A model generated the notes under the pieces. The model saw only the letters and a program-made list of their open reading frames with translations. It had not been told where the DNA came from and made no database searches. The position numbers and the translations under genes were made by a program. This document shows, in pieces, positions 39,601 to 49,649 of a stretch of 64,000 nucleotides of DNA (the stretch's first letter is position 1; each line of letters starts with the position of its first letter). Where the stretch lies: positions 16,827,434-16,891,433 of the forward strand of contig OY987227.1 of the NCBI GenBank assembly GCA_963920705.1. Direction: 5' to 3'. Source of the stretch: Odiellus spinosus. Lineage: Eukaryota > Arthropoda > Arachnida > Opiliones > Phalangiidae.

Positions 39601-42600
39601 ATACGAATTATTAATTATTTAATACGAATTATTAATTATTAATTATTTAATACGAATTATTAATTATTTAATACGAATTATTAATTATTTAATACGAATT
39701 ATTAATTATTTAATACGAATTATTAATAAGAGAAATTAATCCAGTAATTATTAAATTCTGATCTAGTATTAATAATCCATGAAAAATCCATTTTAATTAT
39801 AATTGGTCTAATCATAGTTAATTTGATTCTATAATCAATAAATTTCAATCAGTCATAAAGCTTTAAATAAATTTAATCACTTTTATTGGTAAAATTGTGA
39901 TTAATTTTAATTAAGATTAGGATTAGCTTCATCGATTAGATTTATTCTTGATTATATTTAAATTATAATTATTAAAATAGAATTAAGCGTTTAAACTGTG
40001 TTAATCGATTTTATCATAATTAAATTAAACTTCTTCATCATTGTTCGATTGTCACGTGAACTAAAATGTTCTGTCTAAAATTCTGTTCGCCAAAGCATTT
40101 TCTATCGCTGGCAGCCAGTGTCAGTTATAATTTCAAACCAGTGGCGTTATTTTTTCGTTGTGATTTTCAGTCAACACTTTCTACCCAATCGTCCCTTTGC
40201 GGTAAGCCTGATAAAGAAAAATTGTTCACTCCACTGCTCTGTATAATACAACAACGGTTGTTAAAAGCCTCCTCCATTCGATCCTTGCTTTTACATGTCG
40301 GAACCACAGGTCGGTTCTTGCCCTGTTCTGCCATTAATAGACTCATGTGTAGGCCTTGGTAGCTCAGTTGGTTAGAGTGTGGGGCAATTACTGATCCACC
40401 CTGAGGTGTGTCTTATGTTGTCATCTCAGGATACCTGTTTATCCACTTAAATCATGTTTAAACCGTACCTAATGGTTGTTAAAAACCTTCTCCATACCAT
40501 GTTATTCTATCTTTTAGGACAGTGATCGGCAGAATAAACTTTCCCTTTTCTGTTATATCAGAATCACATTCAGTTTGTTCCTGAAAAAATAATAGTCCTT
40601 CACTCCTTCTTCAAGTTGAAATAACTAGCAAAGGCTTAAGCTTGATAGGATTATGCTAAGCAGCTAACATACTCGTGAAGGAATTATTGCATATGTTTCC
40701 CACTTGAAACTTGAAATTTGGAAAATCATGAAGATTTATAACATATATAAATTAATAGATATGCCTACCTTTCAATCTGCGTTTCAGCAACCTTCGATTT
40801 CAAAGAGTTAAATACAAGTTAAGTGTGCGCCTAAATTGATGGCTCGGTCGCGTCGCGTCTCTACTATGAAGAGAACAGAGAGAATACTTAAACGAAGGAG
40901 GTGAAAGAGACTGCCCGTTTTCCCGTTCTAACGCGCTTACCGCTTATTGTGCGCTAGGTACAAGCCTTGGTACAAGCTTCCACTCGTTTGTTACTCACTC
41001 AGAGATAGATATCACCTCCGCCAAAAAGTGACGCGGCACCAAGCGTTATTCTCTCGTCAAGGTTGCTACAGATAATTCGCTGGGTTCTAGTCTCCCGAGC
41101 GTTAACATTTGAATCACCAAAAATACAATTTAAACCTTGCGGCGCTTGTTTTAGTTTACCTTCTATTAATGACATTAGATATTTTACTTTTCTCCAATTA
41201 AGATCCCAATAAAACATTAATATCAACAATATGTTTAATAAGACTTACAATGATTTTGGAATAAAATCTCCAGCGTAGTTTTCATTTCGCGGGGCTTTCC
41301 GATTGTTAAGCCTAATTTGACAAAAGTAGGCTTAGGAAAGTAATTTCACGAGCTTGGTTCGATAATACCTTTTGGGGTTTTAAAAAAGACCTTCTTTACT
41401 CATAAAATACCCTTCGGAAGTCGAAAATACCCTAATGGTATTGAAAAGAACCCTTAAAAATTCTTAGGGTTTGTTTTAGCGCCATCGGTAGTACTAATAA
41501 ATACCTTAAGGTGTTTTTCCATTAAAAGTACCTTTTAAGGCGTTTAAAACGACCCCAAATATACCTTCATTTTTTACAGTGTATGGTTATGATCATTATA
41601 CAGATAAAATGCCAAACATTTTCGATATTACGGACTTGTCATACGTCATGACCGTCGAAGCCAACTTAGCAGAAAAGGTATGTTTAGAAATAGAATCATT
41701 GTAAAACTTTAACTCGCGTGATTTTAAAACAAGCTCGTTTCGTGTTCATTTAGAAAAAGACATTGTACGTCACGGAATATTACGACCATACATTTGGTAA
41801 CGGGCGTCTTCAAATTTTAAACAATGGCGCGCAAACCACATTTTTGTACTTGAATGAGAGCGCCGAGATTTTTACTGTAAAAGGTAAGATATGCTAAAAA
41901 AAAAGTATATACTTAACGTTAAACATCAAGTAACTTAACATATGCTTATGGTATATAGACTATGAATGCAAGACGCAGGACTTAAACAAAGCATTCGAAA
42001 CTCCTTTCGACGATTATAACGTTTACAAATGGATCGATTCTGCACGACCTATTATCGGCCCGTCTAGTTTGCTATATTACGGAGTCAGAATGAACGCGGT
42101 TAGTATCACTAATTAAAGTACTGTCAGAAGAAAATGATCCGAAGTAAAGGGAGTAATATTGTTTCTTCATTAAACGAAAATTACTCATTAAAGTGAGAAT
42201 GAAACCTAACAACAAATGAGAAAATAGGCTTAACTGGATTCATGGAGATCCTGAATTTCTTCGCATTGATGGGTCAGCGACCAAACTAATTTTATTGGAA
42301 GTCTCATGGTGATCTACCCTTAACGACGGGCATTTTCCCATTGGTCGATGAACCTTCATTGCGAAAAATTCAGAATCTCCATGAATCCAGCTAAGCCTAT
42401 TTTCCTGGTTAGTTTTAAATTTATTTCTAGTTTAATATTTGCATGTAATTTTTATACTAGTGGATTAGGCCTATCTACGATAAGGAATCGATAAAAAAAT
42501 CACTAGTTGTCAGGTATAACGTTAAGCGAAATTAATTTTAGAATTTTAATTTTCTCCCCTAACTTCTGTTCATTTACTAGAACTGTTGCTACATTTATCT

Positions 42601-45600
42601 TAGAGGCCATAGAGGGAAAATTACTAAGAAAATGTCAGTTAATTTCGTCATTTCGCGTATTTATTTCACTCGATTGGCATTAACTTATTAGCATTAGTAT
42701 GATTTTTTAACATAAGTCAATTGTGCTCTATCCATCGAGAATGAATGAATGGCTATACGCCTAGGTAGCTCGTCAATAACAGGAAGAAAGAAAAAAAAAA
42801 AAAAATTATCATATCGTCAGATACTCCTGTCTTTCCAGCGCAGTGATCCCATTCGTTAAGCCAATTTCCCAATGTAATTTCCATGGGGAAGTATCTGCTT
42901 TTATACACTACACAGTTTGTTGTATTGTCCTTTACATGGTGAAAAAAAGTTTTATTATTGTTCTTATAATATAAGTAGATGAAAGATGATTCTAAAATCA
43001 TGTTAAAATTAGTCAAGTATGGGGAAAACATTTATAATGGTATACATTTCTCGTGGAAGATTTAAATAAATTTTTTTTCTCGAAAATAAAGCGGCAAGAA
43101 ACTGAACTTGGACAAAGCGTACGTGGTATTAAGACCAATGTTTGGCGTTTATGTGACAACAACGGAAAATTAGCTATTCGTTACTTTTTCATTGGTACGT
43201 TTTTGACAGTAAAATGACCCCGGAGTTCTTCTTAAACCTATTTCGAATTTTTGAAACAGATCCCAAAACCGAGAATGGTTTCGGCATCAAAGGCAAAAAC
43301 GTTCCGGCCAGAATCACCGTCGAAGGCATACTTCCGGAAGGTGGAAATATTATCCATACTTACGACATCGTAAACTTTCAAACGTTCGTGCCGGACATCG
43401 CCAATGCCTTTAAGGTATATTCAGTTTAGTTTGTCAGTTTTTATAAGTTCGAGTCATCTGATAGTAGAATTTGTTTCAGATCCCCAAAATGGTGGGTTGC
43501 GAACGGAAAAAAGGAGCCGGAGACGAGAAACAAGTTCCTAGTTACGAAAACAGGGATTTTCATTTGGAAGCCGAAATCGTTTATACTCCGTGGGGAAGCA
43601 GTAACTTTAGTTACGTCAGCACATTGTCGGTAAGCCTAATTTTTAACCCCAGTCTAAAATGTTATAATTTTTTTTGGTTTTTTAAATTATGATTAACTTT
43701 GTCTAAACGTTATTCCATTTCATGCGTCATCATAAAGGTTACAATGGACTCCCAGACTAAACATTTCGCTTACGAAACTAACACTTGGAGAGCTCACAAG
43801 GATGCCGAAGTTGCCGAGCCCGGGGACGAGTTGAAAATTATCTATGACATCAAAAACGGTTAGTTTTAGTTTCTGACCAAATTATGGCGGGAAATAACAA
43901 CCCCGATTTCGTCATTAGAATACAAATACTTAATCGACGAGTCGTTCGAAAGTTGCGACGTCTTGAACGTAAACGAGCAGGAAGAAGGTTCCGGAGGTTT
44001 TAAACCAACTTTAAAGCTACCAGATGGACAAGTACTGGACCTTTTGTCCAGCGACCTTTTCATCAGGGATAAACAAACCGTCAGCGAATATCATTACCTA
44101 GGAGACGTAAGTCTTGTCAACATATATAGCCGAAAGCGGGCGTAATGACAATTATTTTTAACTTCAAGGACGTTGAACGAGGTATCCCTGTATCAGTGTT
44201 TGAGAAGAGGTTGATGGATTCGCCTGACGATTTAGATATCGAAAACGTTATTATTACCAGATATCATTTGGCCGTGAGTTAATTGGTTGAACTCAATTCA
44301 CTGTGAATTCTAATTGGTTCTTTATTCAGGACGACACTTTTTTGAACACTGAATTTTCCGAGAATAACGCTCCCATTAAGATCGTCTATTCCAACTTTAA
44401 CGTAGCTCAATCGGTAATATAATATGTGTATTGGTCACCAAATATCTTTCAATTTGGCCGTTAATCTAAATAACGCATTTTTTTTATTAATTATAAACTT
44501 AGTTCATCGGTATTGTCGTATTCAATATTTACGCTTTCACGTCAACCGTGACCAAGAAACGCGAATATTTCGACGTAACCTCTTGCTTCAAGGACAACAA
44601 TAAATCCAAATGGTTTCAATTAGTTTTCCCTAGTAAGTTTAATTTTAAACTGCCATACTTAACCCTTTTTAGTAATAGCAATTAATCCTGTTACTTAATT
44701 ACTATTAGTTAATTAATCTTAATATTATAGTGCGAGAAAACAAACCCGATGACGTCATCCCATTCATTCCTTACATCGAAGATAACTTCCTGAATCTTTT
44801 GCAAGTTCCGTTGGTAGGATCGCCTCTGAGAATACCTAAAGTCATGGTAGATGTTGATATGGACAATATCTATGTCACCGCCCAACTCTTGGAAAGGCCT
44901 GATTTTATGCGTAAGTATATATATATGTGACTTAATTAAAGCTAATTTCAAGAGTAAATACATTTTCCTCGGTTCACGCAGTCGATTTTATGAGTCAAGG
45001 AAGTTATAAAATCAAGGACCAGAAATACGCTGTTGGTATCACCACCCAGGAAAAGTGTGCCAAAGCTTGCCTCGAAAAACCCAGCTGCCAATTTTTCTCC
45101 TACTGCGGAGCCATTTGCAATATAGCCATGGAAGATCCTGGTATGGACGGACAAGAAGAAGATAAGAACTGCGAAATGTTTATGCGTATGTGTCAAGTAT
45201 TATTATGTATCTTCATTAGGCTTAACTTTAATTTAAATTTAAATCAGACGACAAGTACGACACCGCTCTACTGACTATGGACGAAATTACGGCCAATATC
45301 GCGGGATCGGTTGAAATGGGTTCCATTTCGTTTATTTTACCCACAGAGGCTGGAAAAGCTATGGTAATTATAATATTGCAGAATTAATTTAAGTCCGACC
45401 AAGATCTGAAATTTCGCCCTTTTCAAAAGTCATTCTTAGCAACTGGATTCAAAGATGGTATCGCCTTCGGTCAAGACGCTACCGGTAATCGCCCCGAAGG
45501 TTAGTGTTCATATAACCTTGAAAATTTGAATGATTTTTATGGTTTACGAGCTTGTTTCTCTTTTCACGACAGAGGACGTAAGCGAGCGATTCACGACGCT

Positions 45601-48442
45601 CTTCCTAGGTCAAAAATTTGACGAGACTATATCCAAAATAGTGACGCCATTAGGAGCCCAAAGTTTTGCAACCTGCCGACGCGCTTGCCTCAACAACCCG
45701 CAATGCGAAACCCTCTCTTTTTGTCAAGCCACCTCGGAATGTACTCTAAGTCAATTGCACGCTGAACAAATCGACGAGAAGCACGTGAAACAAGATTGGC
45801 AATGCGCCATCATGCACCGTAAGTATCACTTACAGCAAGAATAGATCAATATCTATATTGCAATTATATTACGATAGAATAAGGCATACGTCACGTATAA
45901 AACTCTAAATTCTACCTCCTTTAGTGCTGAAACTTTCGTTAGCCTAAATAGGTGCTTTTTGGTAACACTATGGCTACAAGAAGTTTTCAAAAACCGCGAG
46001 CTAACACTGTTTATATTATATTTTAATAGGAGCGTATGAAGACCATTTCGAATCATTCCCGGGTTTTGTTTTAGCACAAAGAGCCAGAAAACTGGCCCAG
46101 GCGGAGACTAGCAACGGTTGCGCCATGGCTTGCATGAAAGAGAAAGATTTCAATTGTCTGTCCTTTGATTTTTGTCCGAGTACGTCTGGTAAGTCGTCGT
46201 GCCTCTTACACGCTACGCATTATTTGGAGGTGAACAAAGACGAAACCAAAGTGAACGCCGATAACCAAGAATGCGGCCACTATTCCAGTAAGAGCCATAG
46301 AAAATGTTGACCTCTGGAAGAAATACCAGGACCTTTTAACCGTTCATTTATTTTATAGAGAAACTAGTATACGATTTTAAACCCGAATTGGGTAAAGCTA
46401 TCGTCCCCACCGAAAGCTCCGTATCTATCGAGGGCGTGACGCCCGAACAGTGCGCCAAGTACTGTCTGGAAGACCAAAAGATATCCTGTCAGACCTTCGA
46501 AACGTGCCAAACTCTGCCGCTCACCCTTCAAGGAAGGACTTGTCGCCTTTTTAGCAAGACTAAGGACGCGATGGTTCAAAAGGAAGCTCCGCTTTGCAAG
46601 ATCTACGAGAGATCGGGTACGAAGACGACTCTCCTAGCGCCGGAAAGGGGGCCCACTAGGAAAGCTCGAATGTACGTGCGAGCCCCTCTTAGCTTAGTGT
46701 CTAATGCCCCACCACACCACTTTAAAGTTGCAAGTTGACCATCTCGTGACATATAGATTAACGGTATAGATGTATTACAGGGGAATATAGAAGGACGACA
46801 TCACAATCTTAGTTCTAAAAATTATGACCATTGGGAAACAATCTTGTAGTCATAAAATTCCCACAGTTATATCTTTGTGTAAATATTTTTCGTACTCTGT
46901 TCGAAACGGTTTTGGGCCGTGAATTTATGTACTTGTATCATAAGCATTTTAACTACATATTGCGGGCTTCGTAATTGACGTAAAGGCTTGCGATTTTGTC
47001 CAAGGAAATATGTTGCACGTACTAGCTATAGTTCCTTTTAATAGTTTGATATTCTCTTGTATAGGCTCACAAATTGTTTTCACCTTGGATGAATAATAAA
47101 AGCTTTCGCGTTCGTTATTCATTCAAGATGCCGCAAATTGTACCAATTGCAAGGTACCATCTATCTACGAATAAACAGCCTCCTTTATCCATCCAATTGG
47201 TCAACTGATCAAGATAAATTATTATGGTGCGAACATGACCATTACTAGTTGAAAATTAAAGAACAAGATGCCCAAGTCCATAGTTGAAGCCAAACCCGGA
47301 GAGCCCATTGTGACGCTAAATATTATCACTATTAGCCGCTAAGCCTCGCGCCAAGCCTCTTTGGGCTTGCCAAAAACTCGTAAATTTTATAAGAATTGTC
47401 ATTTAAGTTAAAATTACTGGATTGCATTCTCCCTAAGTCTAATCCCGTCATTCGCGCAAGTGTTTGTTATTTAACTGTGAGACTAGACCTTTTCGTCTTT
47501 TTCAAGCTTATTTATTTTTTTATGAATTTTTGTAAGACCTGTCATTTTCCAAATTTTTTTTTAGGATGTTCCGGATTTTTTTGAGACTAGACCTAGACCC
47601 TAAACTCCACCTTGTTATTTAGTTTTGACATTTTCCAGATTAGACTCCACTTTATTCGTCTTTTTCCTGATTGCTTTTTGGGATTTCTTAAGATTTTATT
47701 TTTGTGAGACTTGACCTTCTGTCTTTTTCTAGATTATTTGATTTTTATGATTTTTTGTGAGACTTGAATTTTTTTTTTTTTTTTTTTTTTTGTGAGCTTG
47801 ACTTTTTTAAGAATTTCCCAGTTGTTTGTGAGACTCTACCTTTTTCATTCTTTTCCACAAACTGACCTTTTTTTCTTTGTATTTTTTCCGATTTGTTTTT
47901 TGCGAGACTTAACCTTTTTCGACCTTTCTCATATATACTAATACGTACTACATCCTCGGACAATATAGTAAACCTAAATTTACCCCTAGGGTTTGGCTTA
48001 AAATTGGTAATCCTATACAAGCAGACCCGTTACTGGCCTTTAGGGATAAAGGAAGGAGGCGGTATGGATTACATGATAGAAAAAAAAATGATACATTAAA
48101 GTGGTGTCTTCTAATTAAAACTTTAATTACGCTGATATTTGGGATAATGGTAGTAGAGCAATTAAACCCGCGGATAATTTTCCATTATCTTGAAAGAATA
48201 TTAAACGCCATTCGTTCTAATTACAGCTCGAGTCGCCAGAAGCGCTCCATTAAACCAAGGTTATAAGAAAAGTAAGTGATCATTTGTAACTTGACCTCAC
48301 TTAATGATTTAAAATAATAAATAAAAATGACGTTATTATAGGCACTGTTGGAGGGGTTGGATTTTTCCTTTTTCTCGTTGGATTGGCGATTGGCGTAGCT
48401 GGCATGTTCGCTTACGGCTATTACCGAGCTAATCGAAGATAA
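36668..48442 (+). CDS. LolA-like/PAN membrane protein, 993 aa
   Basis: Twenty-one exons: 36668-36779, 41580-41677, 41754-41883, 41959-42098, 43092-43194, 43260-43414, 43480-43629, 43738-43858, 43919-44106, 44169-44273, 44330-44413, 44503-44632, 44731-44910, 44982-45185, 45248-45363, 45440-45499, 45575-45818, 46030-46287, 46359-46616, 48227-48271, 48342-48442. Phases agree and lengths total 994 codons. Signal peptide MGKLGKLTSLVFSLLVVYHS; LolA-like segments (YVMTVEANLAEKKKTLYVTE, FHLEAEIVYTPWG, YFDVTSCFKDNN); four cysteine-rich PAN/apple-like modules; a C-terminal membrane segment FFLFLVGLAIGVAGMFAYG and a short basic tail. Predicted type I surface protein; ligand and role unknown. It is a longer relative of the gene at 31663. 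The start at 36668 was chosen because an in-frame upstream codon lies before the likely acceptor at 36640. Intron 1 holds a roughly 4.1-kb mobile element. Confidence 0.8.
36793..36976. mobile_element. Hairpin MITE, GTTCACACTA family, copy 3
   Basis: GAAGCCAACTTCACACTAAA then ACTTTGAAAAACTC on the left is mirrored by TTAAACGGTTC and AACGTTAGTGTGAACGCTGC on the right. It starts 14 bases into intron 1 of the 993-aa gene. Confidence 0.6.
37670..38155. repeat. 87-bp tandem repeat array
   Basis: About five to six head-to-tail copies of an 87-base unit containing GAGGTACTAATTGGCACCAT, GGTATTTATCCAGACTTC and AATACCTTTTCGGCCATT. The first copy is more diverged (TTGGTACCATATATGG); the later ones are nearly identical, and the last two share a variant (TTTGGGGTGTGAAAAAATAC). 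The array sits just inside the left end of the 4.1-kb element. Confidence 0.85.
38740..39728. repeat. AT-rich satellite with changing unit length
   Basis: About 1 kb of almost pure short tandem repeats. The main unit is 18 bases (AATTAAATATTTAATACG). Towards the 3' side it becomes AATTAATTATTTAATACG, then a 21-base form with an extra ATT (AATTATTAATTATTTAATACG type), then a 14-base form (AATTATTTAATACG), then 21 again. The 5' edge has a precursor-like unit (ATTACTAATTATGAATTAA). Confidence 0.9.
40351..40440 (+). repeat. tRNA-derived sequence, probably degenerate SINE head
   Basis: GGCCTTGGTAGCTCAGTTGG continues into TTAGAGTGTGG, a good match to a tRNA 5' half and RNA polymerase III A box. 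No proper anticodon stem-loop or B box (GGTTCGANTCC) follows, so this is not a functional tRNA gene. A decayed tRNA-derived SINE is the simplest reading. Confidence 0.4.
42099..43091. other. Intron 4 of the 993-aa gene with family C palindrome
   Basis: 42180-42520 carries an inverted repeat: AATAGGCTTAACTGGATTCA and TGGAGATCCTGAATTTC at 42224-42262 are mirrored by GAATCTCCATGAATCCAGCT and AAGCCTATTTTCC at 42372-42411. The outer right end (ATAAGGAATCGATAAAAAAA then TCACTAGTTGTCAGG) is the family C terminal repeat. The rest of the intron is AT-rich. Confidence 0.65.
44982..46616 (+). other. Four PAN/apple-like modules of the 993-aa protein
   Basis: Exons 44982-45185, 45575-45818, 46030-46287 and 46359-46616 each encode one module of about 65-85 residues with the PAN helix pattern: CAKACLEKPSCQFFSYC, CRRACLNNPQCETLSFC, CAMACMKEKDFNCLSFDFC and CAKYCLEDQKISCQTFETC. 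Two small exons (45248-45363, 45440-45499) separate the first from the rest. One exon per module and shared phase-1 borders suggest growth by exon duplication. PAN modules usually bind proteins or carbohydrates; no specific ligand is inferred. Confidence 0.8.
46617..48226. other. Intron 19 of the 993-aa gene, 1.6 kb
   Basis: 47282-47930 is a repeat whose inverted copy lies at 61140-61590. It consists of a CTTGGCGC-type block and several copies of a 60-80 base unit based on GTGAGACTAGACCTTTT with poly-T runs. A poly-T tract spans about 47767-47791. Confidence 0.6.
47282..47930 (-). repeat. Dispersed repeat family F, copy 1
   Basis: In reverse complement this reads TTAGACTTAGGG...GACAATTCTTATAAAAT...AGGCTTGGCGC...ATGGGCTC, matching 61410-61580. 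The adjoining T-rich part repeats (G)TGAGACTAGACC/TTGACC every 60-80 bases and corresponds to the GGTCTAGTCTCACA repeats at 61147-61385. Confidence 0.65.
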
Positions 48443-49649
48443 AAAAATTCTTGTATTAACATTATATGTAAATAACACACTTGTATCTCTAACTCTATTT
48501 AAACCGTAAATTGACCACTAATCACTAACAAAGACAAATAACTTCAATAATTAATCTATATTTGAGCTAGATACTATAATAGTTGGAATTTAAAACTTCA
48601 CTTCGTCCTAACCTTGAAAAAAGGTAACATCTTCCATAGAAACAATCTATTTACCGGCTCTTTTTGTTGATTTCAAGGCTGGGAAAAGTATAGATAATCC
48701 TATACTTTGACCCAACCTTGTTAAAAGGCTACATCTTAAATAGAAACGGGTGCTTCTTAACTGCTCTTTTTACTGATTCCAAGGTTATTTTATAATATAC
48801 CAACTATTGCAATGATCTTTTGCCATAAACCTATAATTATGAGTTTAGTGAACGTAATTTTCCACCAAGAGCTCGATAGAATACCAGGTTTCTTTCGAAA
48901 CTTTCGAAACATTCGAAACACTTCTGATTTTTCATAATAATTAATTTTAATTTGATACACCTTCATTTAAACTTTCGAAACAAAGTATTTTAAGCGTAAA
49001 CATATCTCTACGGTTAAGGCGTTTTATCGTGGGGGCAAAAAGGGGTCTACGGATAAACCCGGAACGAAAATAATAATTATTAAAATTAATTATTTGGGCT
49101 TGACTGAAGCGTTGCGCAAGAGAAAGAAATCCCTTTTAAAAAAGGAACACGAAGCTTATTACGCTTATATGTCACTTTATCTAATTTGATAAATTTAGGA
49201 AACGGCTAATATTTCGGCGCCGAATAGATTATTATTGATCATTTTCGCAGTTAATCGGTTTAGCCCCCTCTTTTGCGGCCTTCAACTAAAACCCTTAGTG
49301 TCCTTTTTTATATTTGATAGTTTCTGCGGCATTTTGTATATGTCTGGTTAAATAGCAGATAGGATTCTAGTGAAATCTGATGAAAGTTTAGCCTTCGCGA
49401 CAAGTTCCTTAGTAATGTATATATTTTTGGAATTGATACTTTTTTTTGTCAGAGGAGATTTTAGAGCTCGTAGATTTGCGTCCATAATTTATCTAATTTC
49501 AATAACAAACCAGAAGATATCAAAAATGATTCGCGAATAGTCTTTCTTTCTAGTTGAAGATCTCAACCCATCGACATTACCACGTCTAAATTTCTTTGTC
49601 CCCGGGCATTTTACGAAGTATAACATCAAGACTGGCATAAAGTCCCGGG
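48443..49649. other. Intergenic region before the C3-like gene
   Basis: Contains two tandem units of family G (48606-48790; see the entry at 60905) and otherwise AT-rich DNA. A strong pyrimidine tract plus AG (TCTTTCTTTCTAG, ending 49553) lies 96 bases before the C3-like ATG and may end a 5' UTR intron. Confidence 0.5.
48606..48795 (+). repeat. Tandem repeat family G, copy set 1
   Basis: Two units of about 108 bases, each running AACCTTG(A/T)(A/T)AAAAGG..ACATCTT...AGAAAC...TTTTT..TGATT(T/C)CAAGG. The same unit occurs in the same orientation, two and a half times, at 60905-61145. Confidence 0.7.

Larger units (their letters stand above)
36780..41579. other. Intron 1 of the 993-aa gene (4.8 kb)
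   Basis: Holds a hairpin MITE (36793-36976) and a large element from 37453 that reaches the intron's 3' end and contains an 87-bp tandem array, an AT-rich satellite and a tRNA-like fragment. No exon-like coding block was found. The ORFs of 98 codons (40066) and 76 codons (41229, reverse) show no known motif. Confidence 0.6.
37453..41583. mobile_element. About 4.1-kb non-autonomous transposon
   Basis: The left end TACACTGTAAAAAATAAAGG (37453) and the reverse complement of the right end, TACACTGTAAAAAATGAAGG (41564-41583), match at 19 of 20 positions. Inside each end are related copies of GGTACCTTTT/AAGGGTATT-type sequence. If the element proper is CACTG...CAGTG, a TA dinucleotide flanks both sides, as for Tc1/mariner-like elements, but TA is weak evidence. 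No transposase is visible. The right terminal repeat overlaps the 3' splice site of exon 2 of the host gene. Confidence 0.65.

Noticed and set aside
40066-40362. 98-codon forward frame inside the large intronic element
   Set aside because: No transposase or other motif; it lies in decayed repeat DNA.
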